This document shows positions 26,298-34,841 of a stretch of DNA of 64,000 bases, piece by piece. Numbering within the stretch: position 1 is the first letter of the stretch; each line of letters opens with the position of its first letter. The notes under the pieces are model-generated. The model did not search any database and was not told the origin of the DNA. It saw nothing but the letters and a program-made list of their open reading frames with translations. Both the position numbers and the translations under genes were made by a program. Origin of the DNA: Aequorivita sublithincola DSM 14238. Its GTDB lineage: Bacteria; Bacteroidota; Bacteroidia; Flavobacteriales; Flavobacteriaceae. The stretch lies in contig NC_018013.1 of NCBI RefSeq assembly GCF_000265385.1, positions 2,941,001-3,005,000 on the forward strand, read 5' to 3'.

Positions 26298-27815
26298 ATG
26301 GCATTAATCCCGGGATATGAATATGACATTTTCATCAGCTACGTTCATGCTGACAATGAATCTGAAACGTTTGAAGAAGATGGTTGGATAGATCAATTTT
26401 ATAAGTATCTAGACACCAAACTAAACAAGCACTCTAGAAATATTAAAATTTGGTGGGATTCAAATAACCTTGATCGAAGCGAGGTTTTTGACAATTCCAT
26501 AGCAGAAGCGATAGACAAATCTGCTATAATGATCTGCCTCTACTCCAGACTCTATCCACAATCTGACTACTGCAAAAAAGAATTAGACCATTTCTACGAA
26601 AAAGTTTCCAAGGAAAAAGTTGGAATGACCGTGGGAAACCGCTCCCGGATTATTCCTGTTTTCATGTCCAACATTCCACACACTGATTGGCTAGACAAAT
26701 TGAGTGGTACCAGTGGTTTCCCTTTCCACGATAATGATGACTACGGTGACCCGCTTAAAAATACCAGCCCCGAATTTGGAGATCAAATGATTCAATTACG
26801 AAATGCCTTAGTTCGCATTTTTGATGATTTTTCAAAGGAAACTGCTTCTCTAGTAGAGTTAGCACCTCTTCCTTTAGCTGAAGAAGAGGATAAAAAATTC
26901 ACAATATTTATGTCCGAAGTGACTGATGCTTTCTTGGATAGACGAGATGGAATTATAGCCGATTTAACTGGTAAAGGATATAAAATTATCAATGGAGACT
27001 CTTCTATCAGCGATGCTGAAGTTCATTATAAGCAAACAAAAGATGCTATGGTAAAGGCACAATTTGCAGTTCATATTTTAGGAAAATTTCCTGGAAGAAA
27101 AATTCCAGGTGAAACCGACGCTCGTTACATACAAAAACAGACCGAAATAGCTTTGGAATCCGAAATCCCGCAACTGGTTTGGGTTTCAAGAGATCTTGAT
27201 TTCAATACTATTGAAAATAAGGAATATCAAGATTTTTTAAAAAGCTTGGAAGATGCTACCCTAACTTCAAAAAAATATGAATTCGTCCGTGGTAATGAAG
27301 GCGAATTGGCCAAACTCATAGACGACTACTCCACCCAGATACAGGAATTGCAATCACAAAAAAACGCAGAGCACCAAACTATTAAAGGCGCACCCATAAA
27401 AGTATTATTGGACACACATACAGATGATTTTAAGCAAGCATTTAACCTTAAAAAAATATTGAATGATTATAATGTAGATTTAATTTTCAATCCAGAAGAT
27501 GGTGATCCACAGGAAAATATTAAATCATTGTATGCAAACATAGGTGAAGCCAAAAAATTTATCTTCTTATACGGTAATGAAACTCATAAAGATTGGGTAG
27601 ATATCCGGGTTAAGAACACACTGAAAAAACTAATGGATTTTGATCGTTACGGGCAGGATATTTTCATTTATGCTGCACCGCCAGAAAAGGCATTGGATTC
27701 CATTAAAGTAGCTCAAAACCCAATGGTAAAAATTGTGGACAACAGTCATAGTGCCGATCTAAATGGCGAATTGTTAGAAGCTTTTCTTAAAGACCTAAAA
27801 GCCGATAAGTTATGA
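26298..27815 (+). CDS. TIR-domain protein with two further TIR/Rossmann-like modules
   Basis: This is a 505-residue cytoplasmic protein. The N-terminal TIR domain (residues about 7-175) has YDIFISYVHAD (box 1), KIWWDSNNLDRSEVF with paired Trp in place of the usual flexible loop, IMICLYSRLYPQSDYCKKEL with Glu95 at the place of the NADase catalytic glutamate, and RIIPVF. A second module (about 195-355) begins KKFTIFMSEVTDAFLDRRDG and has KAQFAVHILG, resembling the DUF4062/TIR-like fold. A third (about 367-505) begins PIKVLLDTHTDDFKQAF and has KKFIFLYGNETHKDW, again a flavodoxin-like pattern. The stop overlaps the start of the STAND gene by 4 bases (ATGA), so the two are co-translated. The first domain is probably an NAD-consuming effector; that is inference from family knowledge. 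Confidence 0.85.
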   Translation: MALIPGYEYDIFISYVHADNESETFEEDGWIDQFYKYLDTKLNKHSRNIKIWWDSNNLDRSEVFDNSIAEAIDKSAIMICLYSRLYPQSDYCKKELDHFYEKVSKEKVGMTVGNRSRIIPVFMSNIPHTDWLDKLSGTSGFPFHDNDDYGDPLKNTSPEFGDQMIQLRNALVRIFDDFSKETASLVELAPLPLAEEEDKKFTIFMSEVTDAFLDRRDGIIADLTGKGYKIINGDSSISDAEVHYKQTKDAMVKAQFAVHILGKFPGRKIPGETDARYIQKQTEIALESEIPQLVWVSRDLDFNTIENKEYQDFLKSLEDATLTSKKYEFVRGNEGELAKLIDDYSTQIQELQSQKNAEHQTIKGAPIKVLLDTHTDDFKQAFNLKKILNDYNVDLIFNPEDGDPQENIKSLYANIGEAKKFIFLYGNETHKDWVDIRVKNTLKKLMDFDRYGQDIFIYAAPPEKALDSIKVAQNPMVKIVDNSHSADLNGELLEAFLKDLKADKL

Positions 27816-30040
27816 GCGAAAATTCTTTTAATCCCTATGTTGGACTACGCCCTTTTCGAGATGATGAAAATCTTCTGTTTTTTGGAAGAGATGAGCAAAC
27901 CTTAGAATTATTGCAACGTTTGCACACAAACCGTTTTGTGGCCGTGGTTGGTAGTTCTGGAAGCGGAAAATCTTCCTTGATACGAGCGGGTCTAATCCCT
28001 TCACTAAAAGGAGGTTATTTAGTAGAAAATAGTAGTCAATGGCTAATTGCCATTATGAAACCTGGGCAAAACCCGGTTTATAATTTAGCAGAAACCCTTT
28101 TACATCAAATAGATCCAAAAATAGAATCTTCCGAAATTCAAGCCTTTGTTAAGCGAATTAAAAAAGAAGGAGTTTCTGCTATTTTGGATATAATAGAACC
28201 ACTTCGGAAAAACAAAAATTCCAATTTCTTTTTACTTGTAGATCAATTTGAGGAATTATTTCGCTTTTCTTTAAAACAAAAGGATGTTTCCTATCAAACT
28301 GAAGCTATTGATTTCGTAAACATAATTTTAAAGCTTTCAGAACAAAAACAAATTCCGTTTTACGTTGTGTTAACAATGCGTTCCGATTTTATAGGAGATT
28401 GTGCCCAATTTTTCGGACTTCCTGAAGCTTTAAATAAAAGTCAATACTTAGTGCCCAGATTAAACCGGTTGGAACTCAAAAAAGTGATTGAAGGTCCCGC
28501 AAAATTATATGGCGGTGTTTTTGATACCGGTCTTACTTCTCGCGTTATTAATGATTTAGGCCAAGTTAAGGACGAACTTCCTTTGGTTCAACACGCTTTA
28601 ATGCGCATCTGGGAATATGAAAACACTATAAATAAAAGCGGTAAGCTCGATCTAGAAGACTACAAACAAATTGGAGGTATTGAAAAAGCACTATCAAAAC
28701 ACGCAGACGAGGCAATGAGGGAATTAAAACCTGATGAAGTGCCATTGGCAAAAGCGCTCTTTCAAGCCTTAACAACTATTGATGAAAACGCTAGAAAAAT
28801 ACGAAGACCAGCAAGGTTGAGCGAATTAAAAGAATTGACCCAAGCAAGAGAAGAAAGGCTTTTAGGCGTAATAAATAACTTCATTAAGGACAACCGTTCT
28901 TTTTTAGTAATTGACAATATAGGCGATTCTGGTGATAAACTCATAGATATATCGCACGAGAGCTTAATTAGGCATTGGAAGTCCTTAAACAGTTGGGTGG
29001 ATGAGGAAAGTGAAGCTGCACTACAATACATTCGTCTTTGTGATGCTTATGTGGCAAATAAAGAAAATCGAAAAGATTTATTGTCTGGTAGAGAGTTTGA
29101 AATTGCACAGGAATGGTATGAGAAATTTAAACCCAACAAACTCTGGGCATCCCGCTACAACTATAGTTTTGATGAAGGGATGAAATACCTTTCAGACAGC
29201 GCCAAGGTTTATAATATCAAGAAACGAAATGCAAGAAGAATAAAACGCATAAAAAAAGGAACCATATATACGTGTATTGCTGGAGCGTTTATTGGCCTTT
29301 TCAGCTATTTTCTTTTGAAGCCTAGTATCGAGCAACTAGACTGGAACACAGCCAAATCAGAACAAAGTGTAGCAAGTTTTACGAATTATTTGGAATCCCA
29401 CCCTAAAGGTAAATATTCAGAAATTGCACAAAATTTTCTTGATTCCGTTGGTATTCAGGAAGTTTGGGATCTCGCGAAAAATGATAACACCGTGAAAGGA
29501 TATCAAAAATATTTGAATTTTGCAGCTATAGAAAAAGATTCTTTGAACAATATTCTACAGTATTCAAAATATGCAAATGACACATTAACGGCTATTAAAA
29601 GAATTGATTCTCTTAAAGATCAAATAGCAACCTCAAATCTAGATCATGAAGCTTGGGTATCGGCAACTGAAAAGAATAGTTTAGGTTCCTATTTAAGATA
29701 TATTAAAAATGATTCAATTTTGGGCACTCACAACGATGATGCCTATAAAAAAATTCAGGAAATTGGTAAAAATGGATTCCTTTATTGTGGAAGAGTAGTT
29801 AATAATAAAATTTCAGATCCAATTTTTAGTATAGTTTATAGAAAAGAAGGTGAGTTTAAAACAAACGGGATACCGCAAGCTAATGATATGGTTTTGGCCA
29901 AAAAAAATCGTTATATCTATAAAGATTTAAACGTAAATTACAAATCTGGAAACAGTATTGAAGTTAATAAAATTTATCTTGTTAAAAGTGTCAGTTTGCA
30001 AGCCAATGCTGTATTCTTAGAGATTATTTACGAACCCTAA
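27812..30040 (+). CDS. nSTAND1-type NTPase with one membrane span and C-terminal repeat region
   Basis: This is a 742-residue protein. NPYVGLRPFRDDENLLFFGR (residues 7-26) is the standard opening of nSTAND1 NTPases. Walker A is GSSGSGKS (47-54), Walker B is FLLVDQFEELF (140-150), the sensor stretch is VVLTMRSDF (185-193), then ELPLVQHALMRIWE (255-268) and ISHESLIRHW (380-389). A basic run (KKRNARRIKRIKK, 470-482) is followed by one hydrophobic span (about 483-503). The C-terminal 240 residues hold three Trp-led helical repeats (WNTAKSEQSV, VWDLAKNDNT, AWVSATEKNS), each followed by a Tyr-rich YxxYL unit, then a beta-rich end. By the positive-inside rule the NTPase is cytoplasmic and the repeat region extracytoplasmic. 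STAND proteins are sensor switches; here the likely output is the TIR protein encoded upstream. Confidence 0.88.
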   Translation: MSENSFNPYVGLRPFRDDENLLFFGRDEQTLELLQRLHTNRFVAVVGSSGSGKSSLIRAGLIPSLKGGYLVENSSQWLIAIMKPGQNPVYNLAETLLHQIDPKIESSEIQAFVKRIKKEGVSAILDIIEPLRKNKNSNFFLLVDQFEELFRFSLKQKDVSYQTEAIDFVNIILKLSEQKQIPFYVVLTMRSDFIGDCAQFFGLPEALNKSQYLVPRLNRLELKKVIEGPAKLYGGVFDTGLTSRVINDLGQVKDELPLVQHALMRIWEYENTINKSGKLDLEDYKQIGGIEKALSKHADEAMRELKPDEVPLAKALFQALTTIDENARKIRRPARLSELKELTQAREERLLGVINNFIKDNRSFLVIDNIGDSGDKLIDISHESLIRHWKSLNSWVDEESEAALQYIRLCDAYVANKENRKDLLSGREFEIAQEWYEKFKPNKLWASRYNYSFDEGMKYLSDSAKVYNIKKRNARRIKRIKKGTIYTCIAGAFIGLFSYFLLKPSIEQLDWNTAKSEQSVASFTNYLESHPKGKYSEIAQNFLDSVGIQEVWDLAKNDNTVKGYQKYLNFAAIEKDSLNNILQYSKYANDTLTAIKRIDSLKDQIATSNLDHEAWVSATEKNSLGSYLRYIKNDSILGTHNDDAYKKIQEIGKNGFLYCGRVVNNKISDPIFSIVYRKEGEFKTNGIPQANDMVLAKKNRYIYKDLNVNYKSGNSIEVNKIYLVKSVSLQANAVFLEIIYEP

Positions 30041-30149
30041 ACATACCAATCTTATTGACTTTCTTGAAATTATGGCTCAATGAAATTATAGTAGTACCAA
30101 AATCTTAATGAACTGGAAACTGAAGAATGATTATTAAACAGAATGTATT

Positions 30150-30485
30150 CTAAAACCCCAAATCCCTTTCTATTTCTTCCATCTCAATAATATCTCCAGC
30201 TTCTTGAAGTGTTGGTACTACTATCATTTCAAAAGGAACTTCATCAACATCTATTGAATCGTTTACTATAACAAAAGATTGTTTTGCTTTTCGATGAAGG
30301 GTTGATGTTTTTAGAAACTGCAATAGATGTGGCAATTCTAAGGAATCGTATTGCAATAGGTTTAAAACCACGTTTTGACCTTTGTATTTTGAAGGAACTT
30401 GCCTTTCTATAAATGAGGCAAAGTCTATTATGTCGTCCTTTTCATCTTCAAGGACCACAAAATCTGGGTGATTCTCAATCTTCAT
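30150..30485 (-). CDS. Small STAS-like protein downstream of pyrB
   Basis: This 111-residue protein has alternating strands and helices (FVVLEDEKDDIIDFASFIER, then GQNVVLNLLQYD and SFVIVNDSID), the pattern of a STAS/anti-sigma-antagonist-like domain. Its start overlaps the end of pyrB by 11 bases, so it is translated with pyrB. Homologues in Flavobacteriaceae are sometimes called ribonuclease Z because, from memory, they usually precede rnz. No metallo-beta-lactamase motif (HxHxDH) is present here, so that name is wrong for this protein. In this window no rnz follows. The function is unknown. Confidence 0.75.
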   Translation of the reverse strand: MKIENHPDFVVLEDEKDDIIDFASFIERQVPSKYKGQNVVLNLLQYDSLELPHLLQFLKTSTLHRKAKQSFVIVNDSIDVDEVPFEMIVVPTLQEAGDIIEMEEIERDLGF

Positions 30486-31410
30486 GATGTTTTATTTTTG
30501 AAGCTAATAAATAGATTACTGCCATCCGGATGGCAACTCCGTTTTGTACTTGTTCTAAAATGATCGATTGTTTGCTGTCTGCTACATCACTAGTAATTTC
30601 CACACCACGGTTTATTGGGCCTGGGTGCATTACTACAATTTCTTTATTTAGCGAATCCAGCAACTTTTTGTTTAGGCCGAATTGCTGCGTATATTCTCTA
30701 GTTGTTGGAAAATAACTAATGTCCATCCGTTCGTTTTGAACACGAAGCATATTTGCAACATCACACCATTCTAAAGCTTTTACGAGGTTTGGTTCAAATT
30801 GAACATTTAATTTTTCTATATATTTTGGAATAAGCGTTTTAGGACCGCACACCTTAACCGTCGCTCCTAGCTTTTGAAGTGCAAAAATGTTTGATAAAGC
30901 AACTCGTGAATGAAGAATATCACCAACAATAACAACTTTTTTTCCAGCTACATCTCCAAGTTTTTCACGAATTGAATACGTGTCGAGCAATGCTTGGGTT
31001 GGATGTTCGTGCGCACCGTCTCCAGCGTTTATTATACTTGCGTCAACGTGTTTTGAAAGAAATACTCCAGCTCCTGGATTTGGGTGGCGCATCACCACCA
31101 TATCAACCTTCATTGATAATATGTTGTTTACAGTATCAATAAGCGTTTCGCCTTTGGTTACTGAAGAACTTGAAGATGCAAAATTAATAACGTCTGCTGA
31201 AAGACGCTTTTCAGCAAGTTCAAAAGAAAGTTTTGTTCTGGTACTGTTTTCAAAGAAAAGATTGGCAATCGTAATATCGCGAAGCGAAGGAACTTTTTTA
31301 ATGGGCCGGTTAATAACTTCCTTGAAATGATCTGCCGTTTCGAAGATGAGTTGAATATCGGCTTCGGTGATATATTTTATTCCTAGTAAGTGGTTTACAC
31401 TCAGTTCCAT
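30475..31410 (-). CDS. pyrB: Aspartate carbamoyltransferase catalytic subunit
   Basis: PyrB condenses carbamoyl phosphate with L-aspartate in the second step of pyrimidine synthesis. At 311 residues the length is normal. The carbamoyl-phosphate loop is FENSTRTKLSFE (residues about 53-64), followed by VTKGETLIDT. The aspartate-side motif is HEHPTQALLD (about 132-141), with VVIVGDILHSRVA and the C-terminal HPGPINRGVEI. No regulatory pyrI partner is next to it. pyrR lies 92 bases upstream in the same direction, so PyrR-controlled expression is likely. Confidence 0.96.
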   Translation of the reverse strand: MELSVNHLLGIKYITEADIQLIFETADHFKEVINRPIKKVPSLRDITIANLFFENSTRTKLSFELAEKRLSADVINFASSSSSVTKGETLIDTVNNILSMKVDMVVMRHPNPGAGVFLSKHVDASIINAGDGAHEHPTQALLDTYSIREKLGDVAGKKVVIVGDILHSRVALSNIFALQKLGATVKVCGPKTLIPKYIEKLNVQFEPNLVKALEWCDVANMLRVQNERMDISYFPTTREYTQQFGLNKKLLDSLNKEIVVMHPGPINRGVEITSDVADSKQSIILEQVQNGVAIRMAVIYLLASKIKHHED

Positions 31411-31412
31411 TT

Positions 31413-31470
31413 TCGGTTATTGGTTTTCTGTTATTAGTTATCCGCTATCTATTGTCAGTTATTATATAAT
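31413..31470. repeat. GGTTATTGGTT-type word repeat between pyrR and pyrB
   Basis: GGTTATTGGTTTTC, GTTATTAGTTATCC and GTCAGTTATTATA are near-copies of one GTTATTnGTTA word in tandem. The stretch is non-coding. It lies where an attenuator could be expected between pyrR and pyrB, but I see no clear terminator/antiterminator pair. Confidence 0.45.
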
Positions 31471-31502
31471 TAATTCGGTACTTCATAGTTAACATATAAC
31501 AA

Positions 31503-32042
31503 TTAACTTTTAACGAGATAAACAGCGTCTTCTCCATCATTTTCTTTCCAGCACACTTTTACTTTTTCGCCATTTATAGCATCTACTTGTCTTCCTCTGT
31601 AATCTGGCTGGATTGGTAGATGGCGGCTGAAACGTCTGTCTATCAATGTTAGCAATTCAATTTCCAAAGGTCTTCCAAAGGATTGTACAGCTGTTAATGC
31701 CGAACGAATACTTCTTCCTGTGAAAAGTACATCATCAATAAAGACAACGTTTTTATCTTCGACTATAAAATTTATATCGGTTTTGTTGGCTTCTAACGGT
31801 TTTTCTCCTCTTCGAAAATCGTCACGAAAAAATGTGATGTCCAAATAGCCAAGCTTTATGTTCTTGATTTTGTACTCGGTTTCAAGCAAAGATTTCATTC
31901 TTTCCGCTAGAAAGATGCCTCGTGGTTGAATTCCGATCAGTACTGTTTTGGAAAAATCGTCGTGTTTTTCGATTAATTGGCAAGCCAAACGGTTAAGCGC
32001 AATGTTTATCTCGGTTGCGTTCAGTAACACTTTTTGGCTCAT
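31503..32042 (-). CDS. pyrR: PyrR: pyrimidine regulator / uracil phosphoribosyltransferase
   Basis: This is a 179-residue phosphoribosyltransferase-fold protein. VVFIDDVLFTGRSIRSAL (about residues 94-111) is the PRPP-binding loop, and IGIQPRGIFLAERM near residue 35 is the PyrR signature. In Gram-positive bacteria PyrR binds pyr mRNA and also makes UMP from uracil and PRPP. RNA binding in Bacteroidota is inference. I start at ATG 32040-32042. The longer frame starts at a TTG (32070-32072) that lies inside a likely -7 promoter box. Confidence 0.93.
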   Translation of the reverse strand: MSQKVLLNATEINIALNRLACQLIEKHDDFSKTVLIGIQPRGIFLAERMKSLLETEYKIKNIKLGYLDITFFRDDFRRGEKPLEANKTDINFIVEDKNVVFIDDVLFTGRSIRSALTAVQSFGRPLEIELLTLIDRRFSRHLPIQPDYRGRQVDAINGEKVKVCWKENDGEDAVYLVKS

Positions 32043-32069
32043 AGGAAAGTCTGAATTAGATTCAGAAAG

Positions 32070-32077
32070 CAAAAATA
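32070..32077 (-). promoter_or_regulatory. Candidate -7 box (TATTTTTG) for pyrR
   Basis: On the minus strand TATTTTTG matches TAnnTTTG exactly and lies 28 bases ahead of the pyrR ATG. A CTTTTC about 20 bases further upstream is only a weak -33. It decides the start codon of pyrR. Confidence 0.45.
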
Positions 32078-32169
32078 CAATTTTTTTAGGATTGAAAAGT
32101 GATGATTTTGAAATTGATTGAAAACCGTAATTAAGGAATGTTTCTTAAAACTTAGGAAACTAAATTACA

Positions 32170-32201
32170 AAAGCCTGTCTCATATAATTAAGACAGGCTT
32201 T
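32170..32201 (-). terminator. Terminator after the metalloprotease gene
   Basis: There is a perfect 11-bp stem, AAAGCCTGTCT / AGACAGGCTTT, with a 10-base loop. It lies 25 bases past the stop of the leftward metalloprotease gene. T runs are short on both sides (TATTTTT on plus, TTGTAATT on minus). Confidence 0.65.
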
Positions 32202-32225
32202 ATTTTTCAATTTATCAATTTCAGA

Positions 32226-34682
32226 TTATTTTGCGTAGGGATTTAGAATAACGTTAATACGTTCTCGTAAATCCATTAGATGAATTTTGCTCATTTTATC
32301 AGAAGTTCTACCAGTTGCATTGCTTATATTATTATCTAAAGTTTTAAGCTCAGCCCGCGCGACGGAACGGATGTCACTTTGATTTACATCTACTTTGGTT
32401 CGGTTGCGGCCTTCTTGTTCCTTCGTCATTAAATACGCCAATCTTTCAACATAAGCACGTTGCAGGTTTCTTCTATAGGTATCAATAGTTTCACCTGTTT
32501 TAAGTTCGCTGAAAATTCCATGGCGAAGATCTTCCATCATTTCCAAAAGAGAATAACTATCTTTTCCGTTAATTGATTCATTTTCAATAATACGCGCCAT
32601 TCTTCCAAAATCTAAAATATTGTCCAAAGTACGTGCCTGCATTTTGCGGATATTTTCAACATTCCCGTCAAACTGGATTTTATTGAAAATATTTTCATCA
32701 ATCAACCATTCCGGAGTTTTGAAAAGTTGCTGTTGCAGAAACTCCATACTTTCCTCCTGCTTTGCTTTTGGAACATGCTTATAAACAGCGCCTTCCTGAT
32801 CATAGGTTTTATAAATCTCATAAACCCCACCAATATTTGCGGTTACGTGACCCATATATCTATTGAATTGTCCCACAACCTGATCGTACATTTTTGAAAG
32901 GTCCTCATAATCCTTCCCGTCTTCACGAGTATATTCTATAAGTTTTGGGATTGTCAATTTCAAGTTTGAAATACCATACATACTCGCTTTCACGGCATCA
33001 TCACCCAAATCCTCCGTTTGGCTGCTAGGATCTATCACACCTCCAGATTGCTGTCTTCCGAAACGATACATTGGATCTCCCCCGTGTTCAAGAATCCAAG
33101 AATCTAGCGTTTTCTTTTCAGCTTCAGCAGATAAATTTGGCAAAGGTTTGTAACCCCAAGCAATTGCATATTTATCATAAATGCCAATATTCGGCATTAA
33201 TGCTACATCACCATCTCCTGGCTGGGCGATATAATTGAAACGTGCATAATCCATTATAGAAGGCGCTGTGCTGTATTTTTTAGTGAAATCTACAGAGCGC
33301 AAAGAATCCACTGGATATGCAACGCTGCTGCCCATATTGTGTGGTAAACCTAAAGTGTGACCCACTTCGTGAGAAGAAACAAAACGAATTAATCTTCCCA
33401 TAATTTCATCTTTAAAAGCTACACCTCTAGCTTCTGGGTTTATGGCGGCGGTCTGCACGAAATACCAGTTGCGCAAAAGCGTCATAACGTTGTGGTACCA
33501 ATTGATATCACTTTCTAAAATCTCACCGCTTCGTGGATCGCTTACGTGTGGGCCGTTGGCGTTAGCTATAGGGGAAGCCAAATATCGAACCACAGAATAA
33601 CGAACATCTTCGGGCGACCAATCTGGGTCTTCCTCCTTTGTTGGCGGATCTTTAGCGATGATAGCTTCTTTGAAACCAGCAGCTTCAAAAGCCACTTGCC
33701 AATCTTCTATACCTTGTTTTATATAATTTCTCCATTTTACGGGAGTTGCTCTATCTATATAATAAACGATTTGTTTTTTAGGAACTACAAGTTCACCTCT
33801 TTCAAAGGCTGCTTTATCTTCATCACGAACTTCAAGACGCCATCTGTCTAAATATTTTATGGTTTTACTTTCTTGATTATCCAACCCATAATCCGTTTGC
33901 CCGCGAGCAAACCAGCCAACTCGCTCATCAAAATAGCGACGTTTCATTGGAATTTTTGGCAAAAGCACCATTGAGTTATTCATTTCAACAGAAATAGAAC
34001 CCAAGTCCGAATTACTTGGCGGTTCTTTCGCAACATAGGTTTTTACGTGACGCGATTCTATATTTAAAGGATAGGATTTTAAAGATTCAATATAAGAACG
34101 ATCTTTTTCCATTGTCGTGATTTTGTATTTTTCACGATAGTCATTGGGCATTCCCAAAGGTTTTACATCAGTTTCAAAAAGTTTATTTACTTGAACGACG
34201 GTTGAAATGCTGTCCTTACCAAAAGCTCTAATATCAAAAGAAAAAAGAACGGGTTCAAAATTTGAATTCATTACAGCTTCGTGAATGGGCAACGAATCTG
34301 CCGCAAAAATTTGATGAGAAACCACACGTAGTAATACTTTGGTAGGTTTCTTTTCCCAACGAAGCACCTGCGTATTTGTTTTTCCGCCACCAAAGCCAAT
34401 GTTTGTGGCAGTTTTCGCTATTCGCGTAACCATTAGCATTTCTCTTCCAAAGAGTGAATCTGGGATTTCATAGAAGAAATCTTCTTTTATGATGTGAACT
34501 TTAAAAAGCCCATCGTCCGTTTTGGCTTCCTTGGTTATTACCTTGTCATAAGGTTTGATTTCAACTTTATCTTTATCAGATTTTTTTTCAGCGGTGTCAG
34601 ATTTACCTTTTAATGCTTTTTGAGGAGTGGCACAAGAGAACGCCAGTAAAAGCAAAAAAGGGGCAATTATTCTTAATTTCAT
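32226..34682 (-). CDS. Zinc-dependent lipoprotein metalloprotease (DUF5117/DUF5118, metzincin-like)
   Basis: This is an 818-residue protein. It starts at ATG 34680-34682 with a lipoprotein signal, MKLRIIAPFLLLLAFSCATP; the longer frame adds 13 residues that would spoil the signal. The N-terminal half matches the DUF5117/DUF5118 region of a Bacteroidota protease family (IKEDFFYEIPDSLFGREMLM). The zinc site HEVGHTLGLPH (near residues 435-445) is a full metzincin HExxHxxGxxH. The C-terminal region is a long helical segment. It is probably displayed on the periplasmic or outer face. Substrates are unknown. It is monocistronic with a terminator after it. Confidence 0.9.
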   Translation of the reverse strand: MKLRIIAPFLLLLAFSCATPQKALKGKSDTAEKKSDKDKVEIKPYDKVITKEAKTDDGLFKVHIIKEDFFYEIPDSLFGREMLMVTRIAKTATNIGFGGGKTNTQVLRWEKKPTKVLLRVVSHQIFAADSLPIHEAVMNSNFEPVLFSFDIRAFGKDSISTVVQVNKLFETDVKPLGMPNDYREKYKITTMEKDRSYIESLKSYPLNIESRHVKTYVAKEPPSNSDLGSISVEMNNSMVLLPKIPMKRRYFDERVGWFARGQTDYGLDNQESKTIKYLDRWRLEVRDEDKAAFERGELVVPKKQIVYYIDRATPVKWRNYIKQGIEDWQVAFEAAGFKEAIIAKDPPTKEEDPDWSPEDVRYSVVRYLASPIANANGPHVSDPRSGEILESDINWYHNVMTLLRNWYFVQTAAINPEARGVAFKDEIMGRLIRFVSSHEVGHTLGLPHNMGSSVAYPVDSLRSVDFTKKYSTAPSIMDYARFNYIAQPGDGDVALMPNIGIYDKYAIAWGYKPLPNLSAEAEKKTLDSWILEHGGDPMYRFGRQQSGGVIDPSSQTEDLGDDAVKASMYGISNLKLTIPKLIEYTREDGKDYEDLSKMYDQVVGQFNRYMGHVTANIGGVYEIYKTYDQEGAVYKHVPKAKQEESMEFLQQQLFKTPEWLIDENIFNKIQFDGNVENIRKMQARTLDNILDFGRMARIIENESINGKDSYSLLEMMEDLRHGIFSELKTGETIDTYRRNLQRAYVERLAYLMTKEQEGRNRTKVDVNQSDIRSVARAELKTLDNNISNATGRTSDKMSKIHLMDLRERINVILNPYAK

Positions 34683-34792
34683 AATATCGTTTTGAGATTT
34701 TGAAATTAAGCAATTTAGCATTGACTAAAAACACTTTGCTCAAGTTCTGGACGAATTATTTTTAATAATTTAAAATTCAGTTTAATTCAAAA

Positions 34793-34820
34793 AAAAAGCC
34801 CTCCAAAAGGAAGGCTTTTC
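34793..34820 (-). terminator. rpsA terminator
   Basis: On the minus strand AAAAGCCTTCC-TTTT-GGAGGGCTTTT forms a strong stem followed by a T run, 22 bases past the rpsA stop codon. Confidence 0.85.
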
Positions 34821-34841
34821 ATTATTTATAAAATGATACGA

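Noticed and set aside
31413..31502. PyrR-dependent attenuator between pyrR and pyrB
   Set aside because: I could not find a convincing terminator/antiterminator pair with a T run. The gap contains only word repeats.
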